From assembly GCF_000753735.1 (NCBI RefSeq), contig NZ_JPIN01000013.1, positions 1 to 64,000 of the forward strand: a stretch of 64,000 nucleotides of DNA, read 5' to 3'. The notes under the pieces were generated by a model. The model ran no database searches. It was not told where the DNA came from and worked only from the letters and a program-made list of their open reading frames with translations. The number at the start of each line of letters is the position of its first letter. Positions within the stretch are counted from its first letter, which is position 1. The position numbers and the translations under genes are program-made. This DNA comes from Pseudidiomarina atlantica (GTDB taxonomy: Bacteria; Pseudomonadota; Gammaproteobacteria; Enterobacterales; Alteromonadaceae). This document shows, one piece after another, positions 16,752 to 25,895 of the stretch.

Positions 16752-19535
16752 GTGGGAATGCGAGCGCAACAGCAATGGCAGCAATTTGAGCAGCAGCTTG
16801 CGAGTGTGTTGCCCGCCTCAAGGTGTGTGCGTGATTTAGCGCGACGATTGGCGTTTAGCACTGACGCTAGCTTTTACCACAAAGTGCCAAAGTTAGTGCT
16901 GCAGGTGGCGACGCTTGCCGAACTACAAGCCATCGTAAAATTGGCGCAAAGCTGTCAGATTGCGCTGACCTTTCGTGCCGCTGGGACCAGTTTGTCAGGC
17001 CAAGCGATTTCTGATTCGGTGTTAGTTATATTGACGCCAGACTGGCAACGCGTAGAGATTCTTGAGCAGGGCGCTGCGGTGCGCTTACAAGCCGGCGTGA
17101 TTGGTGCCGAGGCGAATCGCCAGTTAGCTCCCTTAGGGCGAAAAATTGGCCCTGATCCAGCCTCGATAAATAGTTGCAAGGTTGCCGGCATCGCTGCCAA
17201 CAATGCTTCTGGCATGTGTTGTGGGGTGAAGCACAACAGCTACCACACCCTGCAACATTTGAGCTTTGTCCTCGCTGATGGAACCCATGTAGATACCGCC
17301 GATGCTGACAGTGTACAGGCTTTTCGCAAAAGTCATGCGCAGCTATTAGAGCAGCTCGCAGCGCTTGCTCAGCAAGTGCGTGATGATGCTGACTTTAGTG
17401 CTGCGATCACCCAGCAGTATCGGCTGAAAAACACCATGGGTTATGGCTTAAACGCTTTTTTAGATTTTACTGACCCGCTAGATATTCTGACGCATTTATT
17501 TATTGGCTCTGAGGGCACGCTCGGTTTTATTGAAGCTATTACTTATCGCACGGTTGCGGTTCCGGCGGCACGCGCTACTGGGCTGTACTTGTTCGCAAAC
17601 AGTCATGCTGCATGTGCAATGATTCCAGCGTTGCGTGAAAGCGGCGTCGATGCCGTGGAGTTTATGGATGGACGCTCGCTGCAATCGGTGGCACATTTAC
17701 TCGCACCTTATACGGAACAGCAGATGCCAGCGCAAGCAGTGGCATTATTGATTGATATTGGCCGTGCTGACGAAGTCGAATTACAACAAGCAACCACGGC
17801 CATTGGCGCCCTTCTTGCGGCAGCAGAGGTCGCTGCGCAGCCGCTGTGTGCTTTTAGTCAAGACGCTGAACGCAGTGCCGCGCTTTGGAATATTCGCAAA
17901 GGGCTATTTCCCGCGGTTGGCGCAGTGCGCGCTAGCGGTACCACAGTGGTGATTGAGGATGTCGCGTTTCCGCTTGAGCAATTGGCGGACGCCGTCGATG
18001 ATTTGCAGCAGTTGCTGCTTGAGCATGGCTATAGCGAAGCGATTATTTTCGGTCACGCGCTCGATGGCAACGTGCATTTTGTCTTCACGCAGAGCTTCAA
18101 CACTGACGCTGAGGTTCAACGTTATGCCGATTTTATGGCAGCGGTGAATCATCTTGTTACCGAACGTTATCGCGGCACGTTAAAAGCTGAGCACGGTACC
18201 GGCCGTAATATGGCGCCCTATTTGTATGCGCAATGGGGCGGCAAGGGCCTAGCCTTGATGCAGCAATTGAAACAGTTGCTCGATCCGCAGGGAATTCTCA
18301 ACCCCGGCGTGATTCTGAATGACGATCCGCTGGCGCACTTGCAAGATTTGAAGCAATTACCTGCGGTCGCCGATCCGGTTGATGCCTGTATTGAATGTGG
18401 TTTTTGTGAACCGCAGTGTCCGTCGTTAAATTACACGCTCTCACCGCGCCAGCGCATCGCTTTGCTGCGCCGGGCCCAACATCGTAGTGCTAGCGAACGC
18501 GCACAAATTGAGCGCGACTTCCAACATCTTGGCATCGACTCGTGCGCGGCAACGGGCTTGTGCGCGACCGCCTGTCCAGTAGGTATTAATACCGGTGAAT
18601 GGGTGCAACAGCTGCGGGCTGAGCAGCAAACGCAACGCACCTTGGCACCTGCGGTCGCTAAATGGACGCAGGCGCATCTGGGGTCGAGCCTGGCGATTGC
18701 GCGCTTTGCACTGGGTGCTGGGCGGCAATTGCAACGTTTCGCGCCAGCATTACTGCCAAAAGATTTACCGCGCTTGCCGCCGCTGGCTGCTGCCGCAAAA
18801 CCGAGCACGGAATCGCGCGCTGGCTCTGTAGTTACAGACAAAGCTATCTATTTCACCACCTGTCCGAACCGACTGTTTGGCTACGACTCGGAGCAGGGGA
18901 ACGCGCAGTCACTGCCGGCTACTGTTGCCGAACTTTGTGCGAAGGCCGGTATTGAGCTGCAACTGTTGTCACACAGCGCCGAACATTGTTGCGGTCAGCC
19001 TTGGCAGAGCAAGGGCTTTCCCGCGCAAGCATCGAGTAAACGAGAACAGCTCGAGGTAGCATTATGGCAAGCCAGTGAGCAGGGGCGCTACCCAGTCATC
19101 ATTGATGCCAGCCCATGCGCTTTGCAGCTCCAACATGCGCAAGTGAAAACCTATGAACTTAGTGAGTTTCTACTCAGTTATGTCGCACCAAAGTTGGACT
19201 TAACACCGTTATCGGAGCCGCTGGCTTTGCACGTGACCTGTAGCAGTCGCCACCTCGATAATGGCCGCGCGCTGCGCCAGCTCGCACAACTTTGCAGTAG
19301 CCAAGTAGTTGAGCCGCCAAGCGTTAAATGTTGTGGCTTTGCCGGTGACAAAGGCTTTACCACCCCCGAACTTAACGCCAGCGCACTAGCGCCCCTTGCA
19401 CGGGAACTGCCAGCCGCCTGCCAACATGCGGTGAGCAATAGCCGCACCTGCGAAATCGGCCTTACCGAGCACAGTGGTCGCGCCTACCAACACATTGCAT
19501 TTTTACTTAACCAGATCAGCACAAGGAGCGCTTAG
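16752..19535 (+). CDS. FAD/Fe-S D-lactate dehydrogenase (Dld-II/YdiJ-type)
   Basis: About 927 residues. FAD-binding type 4 domain near residues 40-215 (FRAAGTSLSGQA), FAD-oxidase C-terminal domain to about 520 (HALDGNVHF, KAEHGTGRNM), a ferredoxin-like CIECGFCEPQCP at about 546 with a second, Cys-poorer CAATGLCATACP near 600, and two CCG domains (EHCCGQPW, VKCCGFAGD). This is the layout of membrane-associated respiratory D-lactate dehydrogenases of the Dld-II type. Start set at GTG 16752 because AGGAG ends six bases before it; ATG 16746 touches the ribosome site. Its place in the cluster suggests it oxidises the D-lactate released by MurQ to pyruvate. Confidence 0.87.
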   Translation: MGMRAQQQWQQFEQQLASVLPASRCVRDLARRLAFSTDASFYHKVPKLVLQVATLAELQAIVKLAQSCQIALTFRAAGTSLSGQAISDSVLVILTPDWQRVEILEQGAAVRLQAGVIGAEANRQLAPLGRKIGPDPASINSCKVAGIAANNASGMCCGVKHNSYHTLQHLSFVLADGTHVDTADADSVQAFRKSHAQLLEQLAALAQQVRDDADFSAAITQQYRLKNTMGYGLNAFLDFTDPLDILTHLFIGSEGTLGFIEAITYRTVAVPAARATGLYLFANSHAACAMIPALRESGVDAVEFMDGRSLQSVAHLLAPYTEQQMPAQAVALLIDIGRADEVELQQATTAIGALLAAAEVAAQPLCAFSQDAERSAALWNIRKGLFPAVGAVRASGTTVVIEDVAFPLEQLADAVDDLQQLLLEHGYSEAIIFGHALDGNVHFVFTQSFNTDAEVQRYADFMAAVNHLVTERYRGTLKAEHGTGRNMAPYLYAQWGGKGLALMQQLKQLLDPQGILNPGVILNDDPLAHLQDLKQLPAVADPVDACIECGFCEPQCPSLNYTLSPRQRIALLRRAQHRSASERAQIERDFQHLGIDSCAATGLCATACPVGINTGEWVQQLRAEQQTQRTLAPAVAKWTQAHLGSSLAIARFALGAGRQLQRFAPALLPKDLPRLPPLAAAAKPSTESRAGSVVTDKAIYFTTCPNRLFGYDSEQGNAQSLPATVAELCAKAGIELQLLSHSAEHCCGQPWQSKGFPAQASSKREQLEVALWQASEQGRYPVIIDASPCALQLQHAQVKTYELSEFLLSYVAPKLDLTPLSEPLALHVTCSSRHLDNGRALRQLAQLCSSQVVEPPSVKCCGFAGDKGFTTPELNASALAPLARELPAACQHAVSNSRTCEIGLTEHSGRAYQHIAFLLNQISTRSA

Positions 19536-20672
19536 ATGCCCCATCCCGACACAACGCTCAACGCCCTCCACACGCGCCTCCAACCCCTAAAGAGGGCTGC
19601 CCTCTGTAAGCGGCAGCTGACGTTGTCCGATATCCACCCGCTTTTGCGTGATCTGGGCGCGCAGCCAATTGGTGAATCCTATGAGGGACGACCGATTGAG
19701 CGTATCTCGATGGGGCACGGACCGCTGATCATTCTTGCTTGGACGCAGATGCACGGCGACGAATCTACAGCGACGGCGGCGGTGTTGGATTGGTTACAGT
19801 TGTTGCGTGAGGCGGCGGCCGGTGAGCAGGCGCTAGCAATTGGTTTGCCGTCCAATTGGCAAGAGCTCGTGACTTTGCAAGTGATTCCGATGCTTAACCC
19901 TGATGGCGCTGAGCGTGGCACCCGTGAAAATGCGCAAGGCATTGATATCAATCGCGATGCACTGGCGCAGCAGTCGCCCGAAGGGCGGCTGTTGTGGCAG
20001 CAGGTGCAAAGTTTACGTCCGTCAGTGGCATTTAACTTGCACGATCAAAACCCGTACTACACGGTTGGCGCTTCGAGTGAACCTGCGACCATCGCATTCT
20101 TAGCGCCGGCGTATCATCCCGATAAACATGTGGATAGCGCGCGCTTGCAAGCCAAGCAATTGATTGCGCACATGCGCAAAGTGTTGGCGCACTGGCTGCC
20201 TAACGGGATCGCCCGTTACAACGACAGCTATTCAGCGCGTTCCTTTGGCGATCAAATTGCTGGCACTGGCGCAAGTACAATTCTGATTGAGAGCGGTGCA
20301 CACCGAGATGACCCGGAGCGTCAGGTCGCGCGTGAACTGAACGTCATCGCGCTACACGCAGCGCTGCAGGCGTTGCTCAACGAGCAAGCGCGAGAATATA
20401 CCTTAGCGGATTATTACGCGATACCAGAAAATCGCAGCGACGGTCTGTGCGATATCAAAATCTATCAGCTCACCTTTGCGCCGCAAGGGCAACAAGCGTT
20501 TCAGGCGGATGTATGCATTGTGCGTAACGGTGCCGACTATATTATCGACTTCGTGGGTGATGCCAGCAGCACTGCGGGATTTGTAGAACTCGCCGGACAC
20601 GGCAAAAAGTATCCGGCGACCGTACACAAGGGTGAGTGCGCTCGTGCGCTATTAGCGTTTCTGAACCACTAA
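19536..20672 (+). CDS. cytoplasmic M14 zinc carboxypeptidase-family protein
   Basis: 378 residues, no signal peptide. The M14 zinc site is visible as HGDES (HxxE) and NLHDQ, with NPDGAERG and DINRDA in between and IESGAH as the catalytic Glu region. The family includes MpaA, which cuts the gamma-D-Glu-diaminopimelate bond of murein tripeptide in the cytoplasm. The start codon is immediately after the D-lactate dehydrogenase stop, with AAGGAG nearby, so both are one operon under the RpiR operator. A murein-peptide role is therefore likely, but substrate residues cannot be judged by eye. The C-terminal 90 residues are beta-rich and unassigned. Confidence 0.78.
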   Translation: MPHPDTTLNALHTRLQPLKRAALCKRQLTLSDIHPLLRDLGAQPIGESYEGRPIERISMGHGPLIILAWTQMHGDESTATAAVLDWLQLLREAAAGEQALAIGLPSNWQELVTLQVIPMLNPDGAERGTRENAQGIDINRDALAQQSPEGRLLWQQVQSLRPSVAFNLHDQNPYYTVGASSEPATIAFLAPAYHPDKHVDSARLQAKQLIAHMRKVLAHWLPNGIARYNDSYSARSFGDQIAGTGASTILIESGAHRDDPERQVARELNVIALHAALQALLNEQAREYTLADYYAIPENRSDGLCDIKIYQLTFAPQGQQAFQADVCIVRNGADYIIDFVGDASSTAGFVELAGHGKKYPATVHKGECARALLAFLNH

Positions 20673-22480
20673 TCCACGCTCACCGGTAATTGCCCAGCAG
20701 CTTGGCCGGTTAGTAATGTCGTGATCAGCGCGTTGATACTGGCGCTGCGTACGCGCCCAGCGTCAGCAATAGCGGCACTGTAGTCGTAGGTCGCAACTGC
20801 GGCTGTCGCCAATTCTCGAAAATCACCAATCACATAAGGCGCCCGCAATGCCACAAACACCGTCGGCAATTGTTGTTCACGCGCCATTGATAATGTCTCT
20901 TGCAACCAAGCATGCTGTTCCGCTTTGCTTGGACGCTCGCGCCAAGAAGCTAAGTCATCCATGCCGCCCATCTCCACCAAGCTATGATGCGGGGTGATAT
21001 CGCCAACAATGATGGCACTATCAGCTGGCCATTGCTGCTCTGGTGCACCTGGTAGTCGTGCCAAACTGGTGCAGCTACTGGTCAACTCCGGCCGTTGCTG
21101 ATGCAGCGCCTGCTGCGCGGCTTCACACCTTAAGGTATCGGGCATGACAAAATGCCAGTGCGAGGCTTGCAACGGCAACGCAGCATGACCAAATACTGTG
21201 GTCACTGCGGCGTTGGCGAGTTTATCTTCCAACGCCACATTGCTGGCGCGTGGCAAGGCGACTGTGGTCGCCAAGCGGGCATCTAAGTCCATAGTCTCGC
21301 TCAGCTGATAGTCGGTTTTCAGCGCTGCAATACGTGTTGCTGAGGCGCGCAATTCCGTGGCTTCTAGATTTCGAGCACCCGCGATGACCTGTGCGTGATA
21401 CTGCCAAAACGCTGCAATATCAGCGGGATTGCGAATGGTGAAGGGCATCAGTGCGATATCCGCCCCAGCTCGAAAAGTTTGCAAGGTGGCGTCCACTTCG
21501 TCGAAATAGTGCGCGATTCCCGCCATATCCAAGGCATCTGTTACAATAACGCCTTGATAATTCAGTTCTTCGCGCAGCACGCCACTGAGGATTTTGCGTG
21601 ACATGGTCGCCGGTAAAATGGTTTCTGTGCCATCGGTTGCGACAAAAGTGCTGTCGTCTAATTGTGGGTATTGAATGTGTGCCGTCATGATCATCGCTGG
21701 CGGCTCAGCGCTATTAATACTGTAGGCAAAAGGCAACAAATCGACCGCAGCAATGGTGGCACGGTCATGGTCAACGCGCGGCAGGCCAGTGTGACTATCC
21801 ACATTGGTATCGCCATGTCCGGGGAAATGCTTCAGCGCGCTCATCACACCTTGCTGTTGCATGGCAGCGACGGTGATTTGACCGAGTTCAGCTACCATTT
21901 GTGGTGATTCGCCATAACTCCGTACGTTGATCACCGGATTGTCTGGGTTCACATTGACGTCGACAGTAGGCGCAAAATTCAGATTAAAGCCTAAGTCATG
22001 TAACACTTGCGCCATGCCACTTGCGACGTCACGAGTCAGTTGTTGGCCTTGCTCAGCATCGGCAGTATAACTTGCGCCTAAGGCCATGTTGCCTGCAAAG
22101 CGCACATCGACTTGCTCAGGCAAGCGCGCGACGCGGCCACCTTCTTGATCGATGGCGATAAACAAGGGGGGTAAGCCAGCATCCCGCATCACTCGCTGCA
22201 TCGCATCAATCAAGCGCACGATTTGTGGTGCGTCGACAAGGTTGTCCGCAAATAAAATGACGCCGCCGATCTGGCCGTCACGCAATACTTCAGCTAATTC
22301 GGGAGGTAATTCAGTGACTGCTGATTTACATTCGTCGCTGGGCGTGTCGTCGGCACAAAAGTAGCGGAAATCTAGCATTAATTTTTGTCCGACCAGCCGT
22401 TTAAGCTCGTCGTCATCGACTTGCGGACTGCAACCTAGTAGTACGGCGAGACTGCAAAACACAGCAACAATTCGTTTCAT
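20669..22480 (-). CDS. nagZ: NagZ-type GH3 beta-N-acetylglucosaminidase lipoprotein
   Basis: About 603 residues from ATG 22480 (a TTG four codons earlier is the other option). It has a lipoprotein signal with lipobox LLGC. The GH3 N-terminal barrel contains IDQEGGRVAR, the NagZ signature KHFPGHGDTNVDSH (catalytic Asp-His dyad D228/H230) and the nucleophile VTDALDM (D315). A GH3 C-terminal domain fills roughly residues 400-600. Length and layout match the exported two-domain NagZ of Bacillus rather than the short cytoplasmic enzyme of enterobacteria. It should release GlcNAc from GlcNAc-MurNAc fragments at the envelope. It overlaps the convergent M14 gene by four bases. Confidence 0.9.
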   Translation of the reverse strand: MKRIVAVFCSLAVLLGCSPQVDDDELKRLVGQKLMLDFRYFCADDTPSDECKSAVTELPPELAEVLRDGQIGGVILFADNLVDAPQIVRLIDAMQRVMRDAGLPPLFIAIDQEGGRVARLPEQVDVRFAGNMALGASYTADAEQGQQLTRDVASGMAQVLHDLGFNLNFAPTVDVNVNPDNPVINVRSYGESPQMVAELGQITVAAMQQQGVMSALKHFPGHGDTNVDSHTGLPRVDHDRATIAAVDLLPFAYSINSAEPPAMIMTAHIQYPQLDDSTFVATDGTETILPATMSRKILSGVLREELNYQGVIVTDALDMAGIAHYFDEVDATLQTFRAGADIALMPFTIRNPADIAAFWQYHAQVIAGARNLEATELRASATRIAALKTDYQLSETMDLDARLATTVALPRASNVALEDKLANAAVTTVFGHAALPLQASHWHFVMPDTLRCEAAQQALHQQRPELTSSCTSLARLPGAPEQQWPADSAIIVGDITPHHSLVEMGGMDDLASWRERPSKAEQHAWLQETLSMAREQQLPTVFVALRAPYVIGDFRELATAAVATYDYSAAIADAGRVRSASINALITTLLTGQAAGQLPVSVD

Positions 22481-22536
22481 GGCTATACTCAATGTTATTC
22501 GTTTGCTTAAGCTTTATCCTACGCTAGCCGCAGCCA

Positions 22537-22551
22537 AAAATAAATTATTCC
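22537..22551. promoter_or_regulatory. candidate RpiR operator upstream of nagZ
   Basis: On the minus strand this reads GGAAT-AATTT-ATTTT; the left half is perfect and the right half is degenerate. The core GAATAATTTATT is identical over twelve bases to the sites at 22768 and 46548. It lies 57 bases upstream of the nagZ start. A TTGGAA -35-like box overlaps it, but no convincing -10 follows at the right spacing. Confidence 0.45.
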
Positions 22552-22766
22552 AATTGATTAAATACAAAGTAGGAGTTGATTGGTCTTGCGGTTGTAAACC
22601 TTTTCCGCTGTAGGCACGTCGAACTAAAAGCGGCGCCACTAAAGGGCAGAGAAACATTCCGCAACAATTTGCCTAGCTATAACTAACTTGTTGCGAACTA
22701 TCATAAAAATATGCAGTAATTACGGGGATATAGCAGCTGTGTACAAAAATTACCCAGAATTCCACT

Positions 22767-22794
22767 TGGAATAATTTATTATTTACATTATAAA
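22767..22794 (+). promoter_or_regulatory. promoter of TonB receptor operon with overlapping operator
   Basis: TTGGAA (22767-22772), a 16-base spacer and TATAAA (22789-22794) form a good sigma-70 promoter. The palindrome GGAAT-AATTT-ATTAT (22768-22782) covers the -35 and most of the spacer. The leader to the GTG start would be roughly 120 bases. TATAAT at 22865 may give a second, unregulated start. Confidence 0.5.
22768..22782. promoter_or_regulatory. candidate RpiR operator upstream of TonB receptor
   Basis: GGAAT-AATTT-ATTAT shares the exact twelve-base core GAATAATTTATT with two other intergenic regions of the peptidoglycan clusters. Its position over the -35 element suggests repression of the receptor-flavoprotein-amidase operon. 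Confidence 0.55.
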
Positions 22795-22924
22795 TGAGTA
22801 TGGTACTTTCAAGATATGACGATCCTGTCATTTTTGTTAGTCAGGTGTCGTAAAACGAAAAACCTATAATGATAAGGCGTAGTGACGATACGCATCGATT
22901 CTTACAACGAGCGGAGATTGCAAA

Positions 22925-25798
22925 GTGAAACTCAACAAGATAGCACTTCTGCTGGGACTCACAACGAGCATGAGCGGTATGGCTTATGCGCAGGATGTAG
23001 GTCAAGACGAGAACTCACAGCAAAACAACGAGGAAGACAAAGTTGAGCGCATTGAGGTAACCGGCTCGAGCATCAAACGAACAGCGATGGAAGGCGATTT
23101 ACCGCTGACTATTATTTCGCGTGAAGACATTGACGCTCAAGGTATTACCACTGCTGAACAACTGTTATTGCAACTGAACGTTGCCTCTAACTCGAATGAC
23201 AACCTAGCCAGTAACACGGGTATCGTGAGTGGCGAAGAACGCGGTAATAACGGTGCGTCATCGGCAAACTTACGGCAACAGGGTGCGGGCTCAACGCTCG
23301 TTCTACTCAACGGTCGCCGCACAGCAACCCACGGCTTAAAAGGCCGCTCGGTTGACTTGAACTCGATTCCATTTTCCGCCATTGAGCGTGTTGAAGTTCT
23401 CCGTGACGGCGCCTCAGCTGTTTACGGTACTGATGCCATCGGTGGTGTTATTAACTTCATCTTGAAGAAAGATTACCAAGGCGCTGAAGTCGGTGCTTTC
23501 GCGGATCACACTGAAGCCGGTGGTGGTAACATCTACCGCTTCAACGTATTAGCCGGTACCGGTGACTTGTACTCAGACGGCTACAACGTAATGGCGTCAT
23601 TGTCGTATCGCCAGGCCGAAATTCTGCGTGGTGTTGATCGTGATTTCACCAATACCTTCCAACCGGAGAGTGGTTTGTCGCCTGACACGCGTGGTACGCC
23701 GTTCGCTTCTGTGAACGACCGCCCAGGCGGTGATGATCCTACGTCGCCAAACTACAACTTGATTGGTACGGGTCTTATTAACCCAAACACCGGTCTTGAG
23801 AACGATGTGCTAAACGTGCTGGCGCTCCCTGGTATGCCAGGCTGTGACGTGTACCCGTTGATGGGTGACGACGCTGCTGAACTGTGGAACCGCGAGCGGA
23901 ACTCAGGCGTCAGTTGTGCATGGGATTACCCACGCGCCGCCGCCCTCCAGCAACCGGTTGAAAGCGTCGACTTTGTTGCGCGTGCAACGAAAACCCTTGG
24001 CGACAGTGCCGAAGGTTTCGTTGAAGTCATTGGTTCAGAAGTTACCTCGAAGAAAGTCTTTGAACCGAACCAAATCACCCCATGGGCAATTGGTTCTGCA
24101 GGTTGGTACCCAAGCACTGGCGAATCGTACGATTACGTCTATGATGCGTTGGCCGATTACTACGGTGCTGATCAATTGAACTATGGTGCGCCGATTGCCT
24201 TCCGCTGGCGTTGTATGGATTGTGGTCCACGTCAAATCGAGACTACCACCGAAGCAATGAAAATCCAGTTCGGTGTTGAGGGAACCATAGGTTTCTGGGA
24301 CTACAAAGTGGGTCTAGGCCACGCGACCAACGAATCTGAATCGCAACTCGGTGGTGGTTATCACTACACTGAAATGCTCGCAGCAGGCATCGGTAGTGGC
24401 GACATCAATCCATTCTTATTACCAGGTCAATCGCAATCAGCCGCCGGTATGGCAGCGTTAGAAGCAGCTTCAGCTGCAGGAGTTGTGCTCTACGGTGGTA
24501 AAACCACAATGACGCAATTCGATGCATCGATCACTGGCGATACTGGCTTCAACCTTGGTTGGGGTGGCGACAATATCTACGTTGCCGGTGGTATCGATAT
24601 TCGTAAAGAAGGCTACGAATTCAATGGCGACCGTCGTGCGGCAGCCGATCGCCCAGACATCTATGGTGCACCGTTTGATAACGCGAACGTACTGGACGAT
24701 GTTGACCGCACAGTGAAAGCGGTGTTCGTTGAAGCCTTGGTTCCAGTTGTTGAAAGTTTCGAAATGAACCTGGCACTACGTCGCGATGATTATGATGGTT
24801 TCGGTGGCACCACCAACCCGAAAGTGGGTTTGTTGTGGCAACCGACTGAAGAAATTCTTGTACGCGGTGCCTATAGCACTGGTTTCCGTACACCTTCATT
24901 CAACCAAATCTATAACGGCGCGACTGAAGAACCGTACACTGGTCAAGATCTTGCCGACCCACGTGACTGCCCAGGCGGCGTGGTCGACCCTGACGATCCG
25001 AACTGTCAGCCTATTCAACCAACGCGTCTGTTTGGTGGTAAGCTCGACTTAGGTCCTGAAGAGTCAACGCAAGAAAGTTTTGGTGTGGTGTATGCGCCCA
25101 CTGACAACTTCTCGATGAATGTTGACTGGTGGCGTATCGTGATCGAAGGCACGATTCAGACGCCTGATTTCCGTGACCTGCTCGAAAACTACGATCTCTA
25201 TCAAGACAACTTCATCCGTGACGCAAATGGTGATTTGGTCACTATCGATAGCCGTTACATCAACGCCGGTGAGCGTCGTACCAGCGGTATCGAGCTAGGC
25301 ATTCAGACCAACGGTGAAATGTACGATGGTATTTGGGCCTTGAACTTCAACGGTAGCTACTTGATTGAAGACAAGAAGAAATTGGTGGATGACGCCCCAT
25401 TCGGTCCAAACCTAGTCGGTACGCATTCACGCGGTAACATTCCGCTGCGTTGGAAGCACACCGTGACCTTTAACTATGCGAAAGGTGATTGGGCGCACAG
25501 CTTGACGCAGTTGTACCGTCACAGCTACGACGATGAAACGCCAGCGGGTGTGGCATCAGGTGTTGCGAATCCGCCGTACTACGATGGCGAAGTTGGCAGC
25601 TACTTGATCTACAACTACAGCGTGCGTTACATGGCGTTGGAAGACTGGGATGTTACCTTCGGTATCAAGAACCTGTTCGACCGCGATCCACCGTTTACTG
25701 CACACCAAAACGACTACTCGCCGGGTGCAGCATTCGATCCGCGCGTAGCTGACCCACGTGGTCGTGCTTACACGCTACAACTCACTTATAAGTTCTAA
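22925..25798 (+). CDS. TonB-dependent receptor of carbohydrate/fragment-uptake type
   Basis: 957 residues starting at GTG, eight bases after GGAG. Signal peptide (cleavage near MAYAQDV), a TonB-box-like VERIEVTGSSI near residue 40, a plug domain to about residue 190 (VEVLRDGASAVYGTDAIGGVINF) and a 22-strand-type barrel ending in the expected terminal Phe (TYKF). This large class with VTGSSIKR is typical of polymer-degradation loci of Alteromonadales and Xanthomonadales, not of siderophore receptors. It leads an operon with a halogenase-like flavoprotein and the AmiD-YfeW fusion, so its likely cargo is a muropeptide or glycan fragment of peptidoglycan. Cargo is inferred from context. Confidence 0.9.
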   Translation: MKLNKIALLLGLTTSMSGMAYAQDVGQDENSQQNNEEDKVERIEVTGSSIKRTAMEGDLPLTIISREDIDAQGITTAEQLLLQLNVASNSNDNLASNTGIVSGEERGNNGASSANLRQQGAGSTLVLLNGRRTATHGLKGRSVDLNSIPFSAIERVEVLRDGASAVYGTDAIGGVINFILKKDYQGAEVGAFADHTEAGGGNIYRFNVLAGTGDLYSDGYNVMASLSYRQAEILRGVDRDFTNTFQPESGLSPDTRGTPFASVNDRPGGDDPTSPNYNLIGTGLINPNTGLENDVLNVLALPGMPGCDVYPLMGDDAAELWNRERNSGVSCAWDYPRAAALQQPVESVDFVARATKTLGDSAEGFVEVIGSEVTSKKVFEPNQITPWAIGSAGWYPSTGESYDYVYDALADYYGADQLNYGAPIAFRWRCMDCGPRQIETTTEAMKIQFGVEGTIGFWDYKVGLGHATNESESQLGGGYHYTEMLAAGIGSGDINPFLLPGQSQSAAGMAALEAASAAGVVLYGGKTTMTQFDASITGDTGFNLGWGGDNIYVAGGIDIRKEGYEFNGDRRAAADRPDIYGAPFDNANVLDDVDRTVKAVFVEALVPVVESFEMNLALRRDDYDGFGGTTNPKVGLLWQPTEEILVRGAYSTGFRTPSFNQIYNGATEEPYTGQDLADPRDCPGGVVDPDDPNCQPIQPTRLFGGKLDLGPEESTQESFGVVYAPTDNFSMNVDWWRIVIEGTIQTPDFRDLLENYDLYQDNFIRDANGDLVTIDSRYINAGERRTSGIELGIQTNGEMYDGIWALNFNGSYLIEDKKKLVDDAPFGPNLVGTHSRGNIPLRWKHTVTFNYAKGDWAHSLTQLYRHSYDDETPAGVASGVANPPYYDGEVGSYLIYNYSVRYMALEDWDVTFGIKNLFDRDPPFTAHQNDYSPGAAFDPRVADPRGRAYTLQLTYKF

Positions 25799-25846
25799 AG
25801 ACAGAGCTTAAAGATAGTTTAGGTGTAAACAGAGTTGTTAACTCAG

Positions 25847-25878
25847 TGCGGTCAGCTTCGGCTGGCCGCATTTGTTTG
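25847..25878 (+). terminator. UUCG hairpin between TonB receptor and flavoprotein genes
   Basis: TGCGGTCAGC and GCTGGCCGCA (one G-T pair) enclose a TTCG tetraloop and are followed by TTTGTTTG. The ten-base-pair stem and T-rich tail look like a partly efficient intrinsic terminator. It lies inside the operon just before the flavoprotein start, so it would keep the receptor in excess over the downstream products. Confidence 0.65.
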
Positions 25879-25895
25879 TGAGGTACCTTGACGCT

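Larger units (their letters stand above)
22493..22924. other. intergenic region, divergent control region of nagZ and the TonB receptor operon
   Basis: This 430-base AT-rich gap contains no convincing gene. It holds two copies of the candidate RpiR operator (22537-22551 and 22768-22782), a promoter over the second, and a strong -10 TATAAT (22865-22870) with only a weak -35 that could be a second start for the receptor operon. No terminator hairpin or transposon end is visible. Confidence 0.6.
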
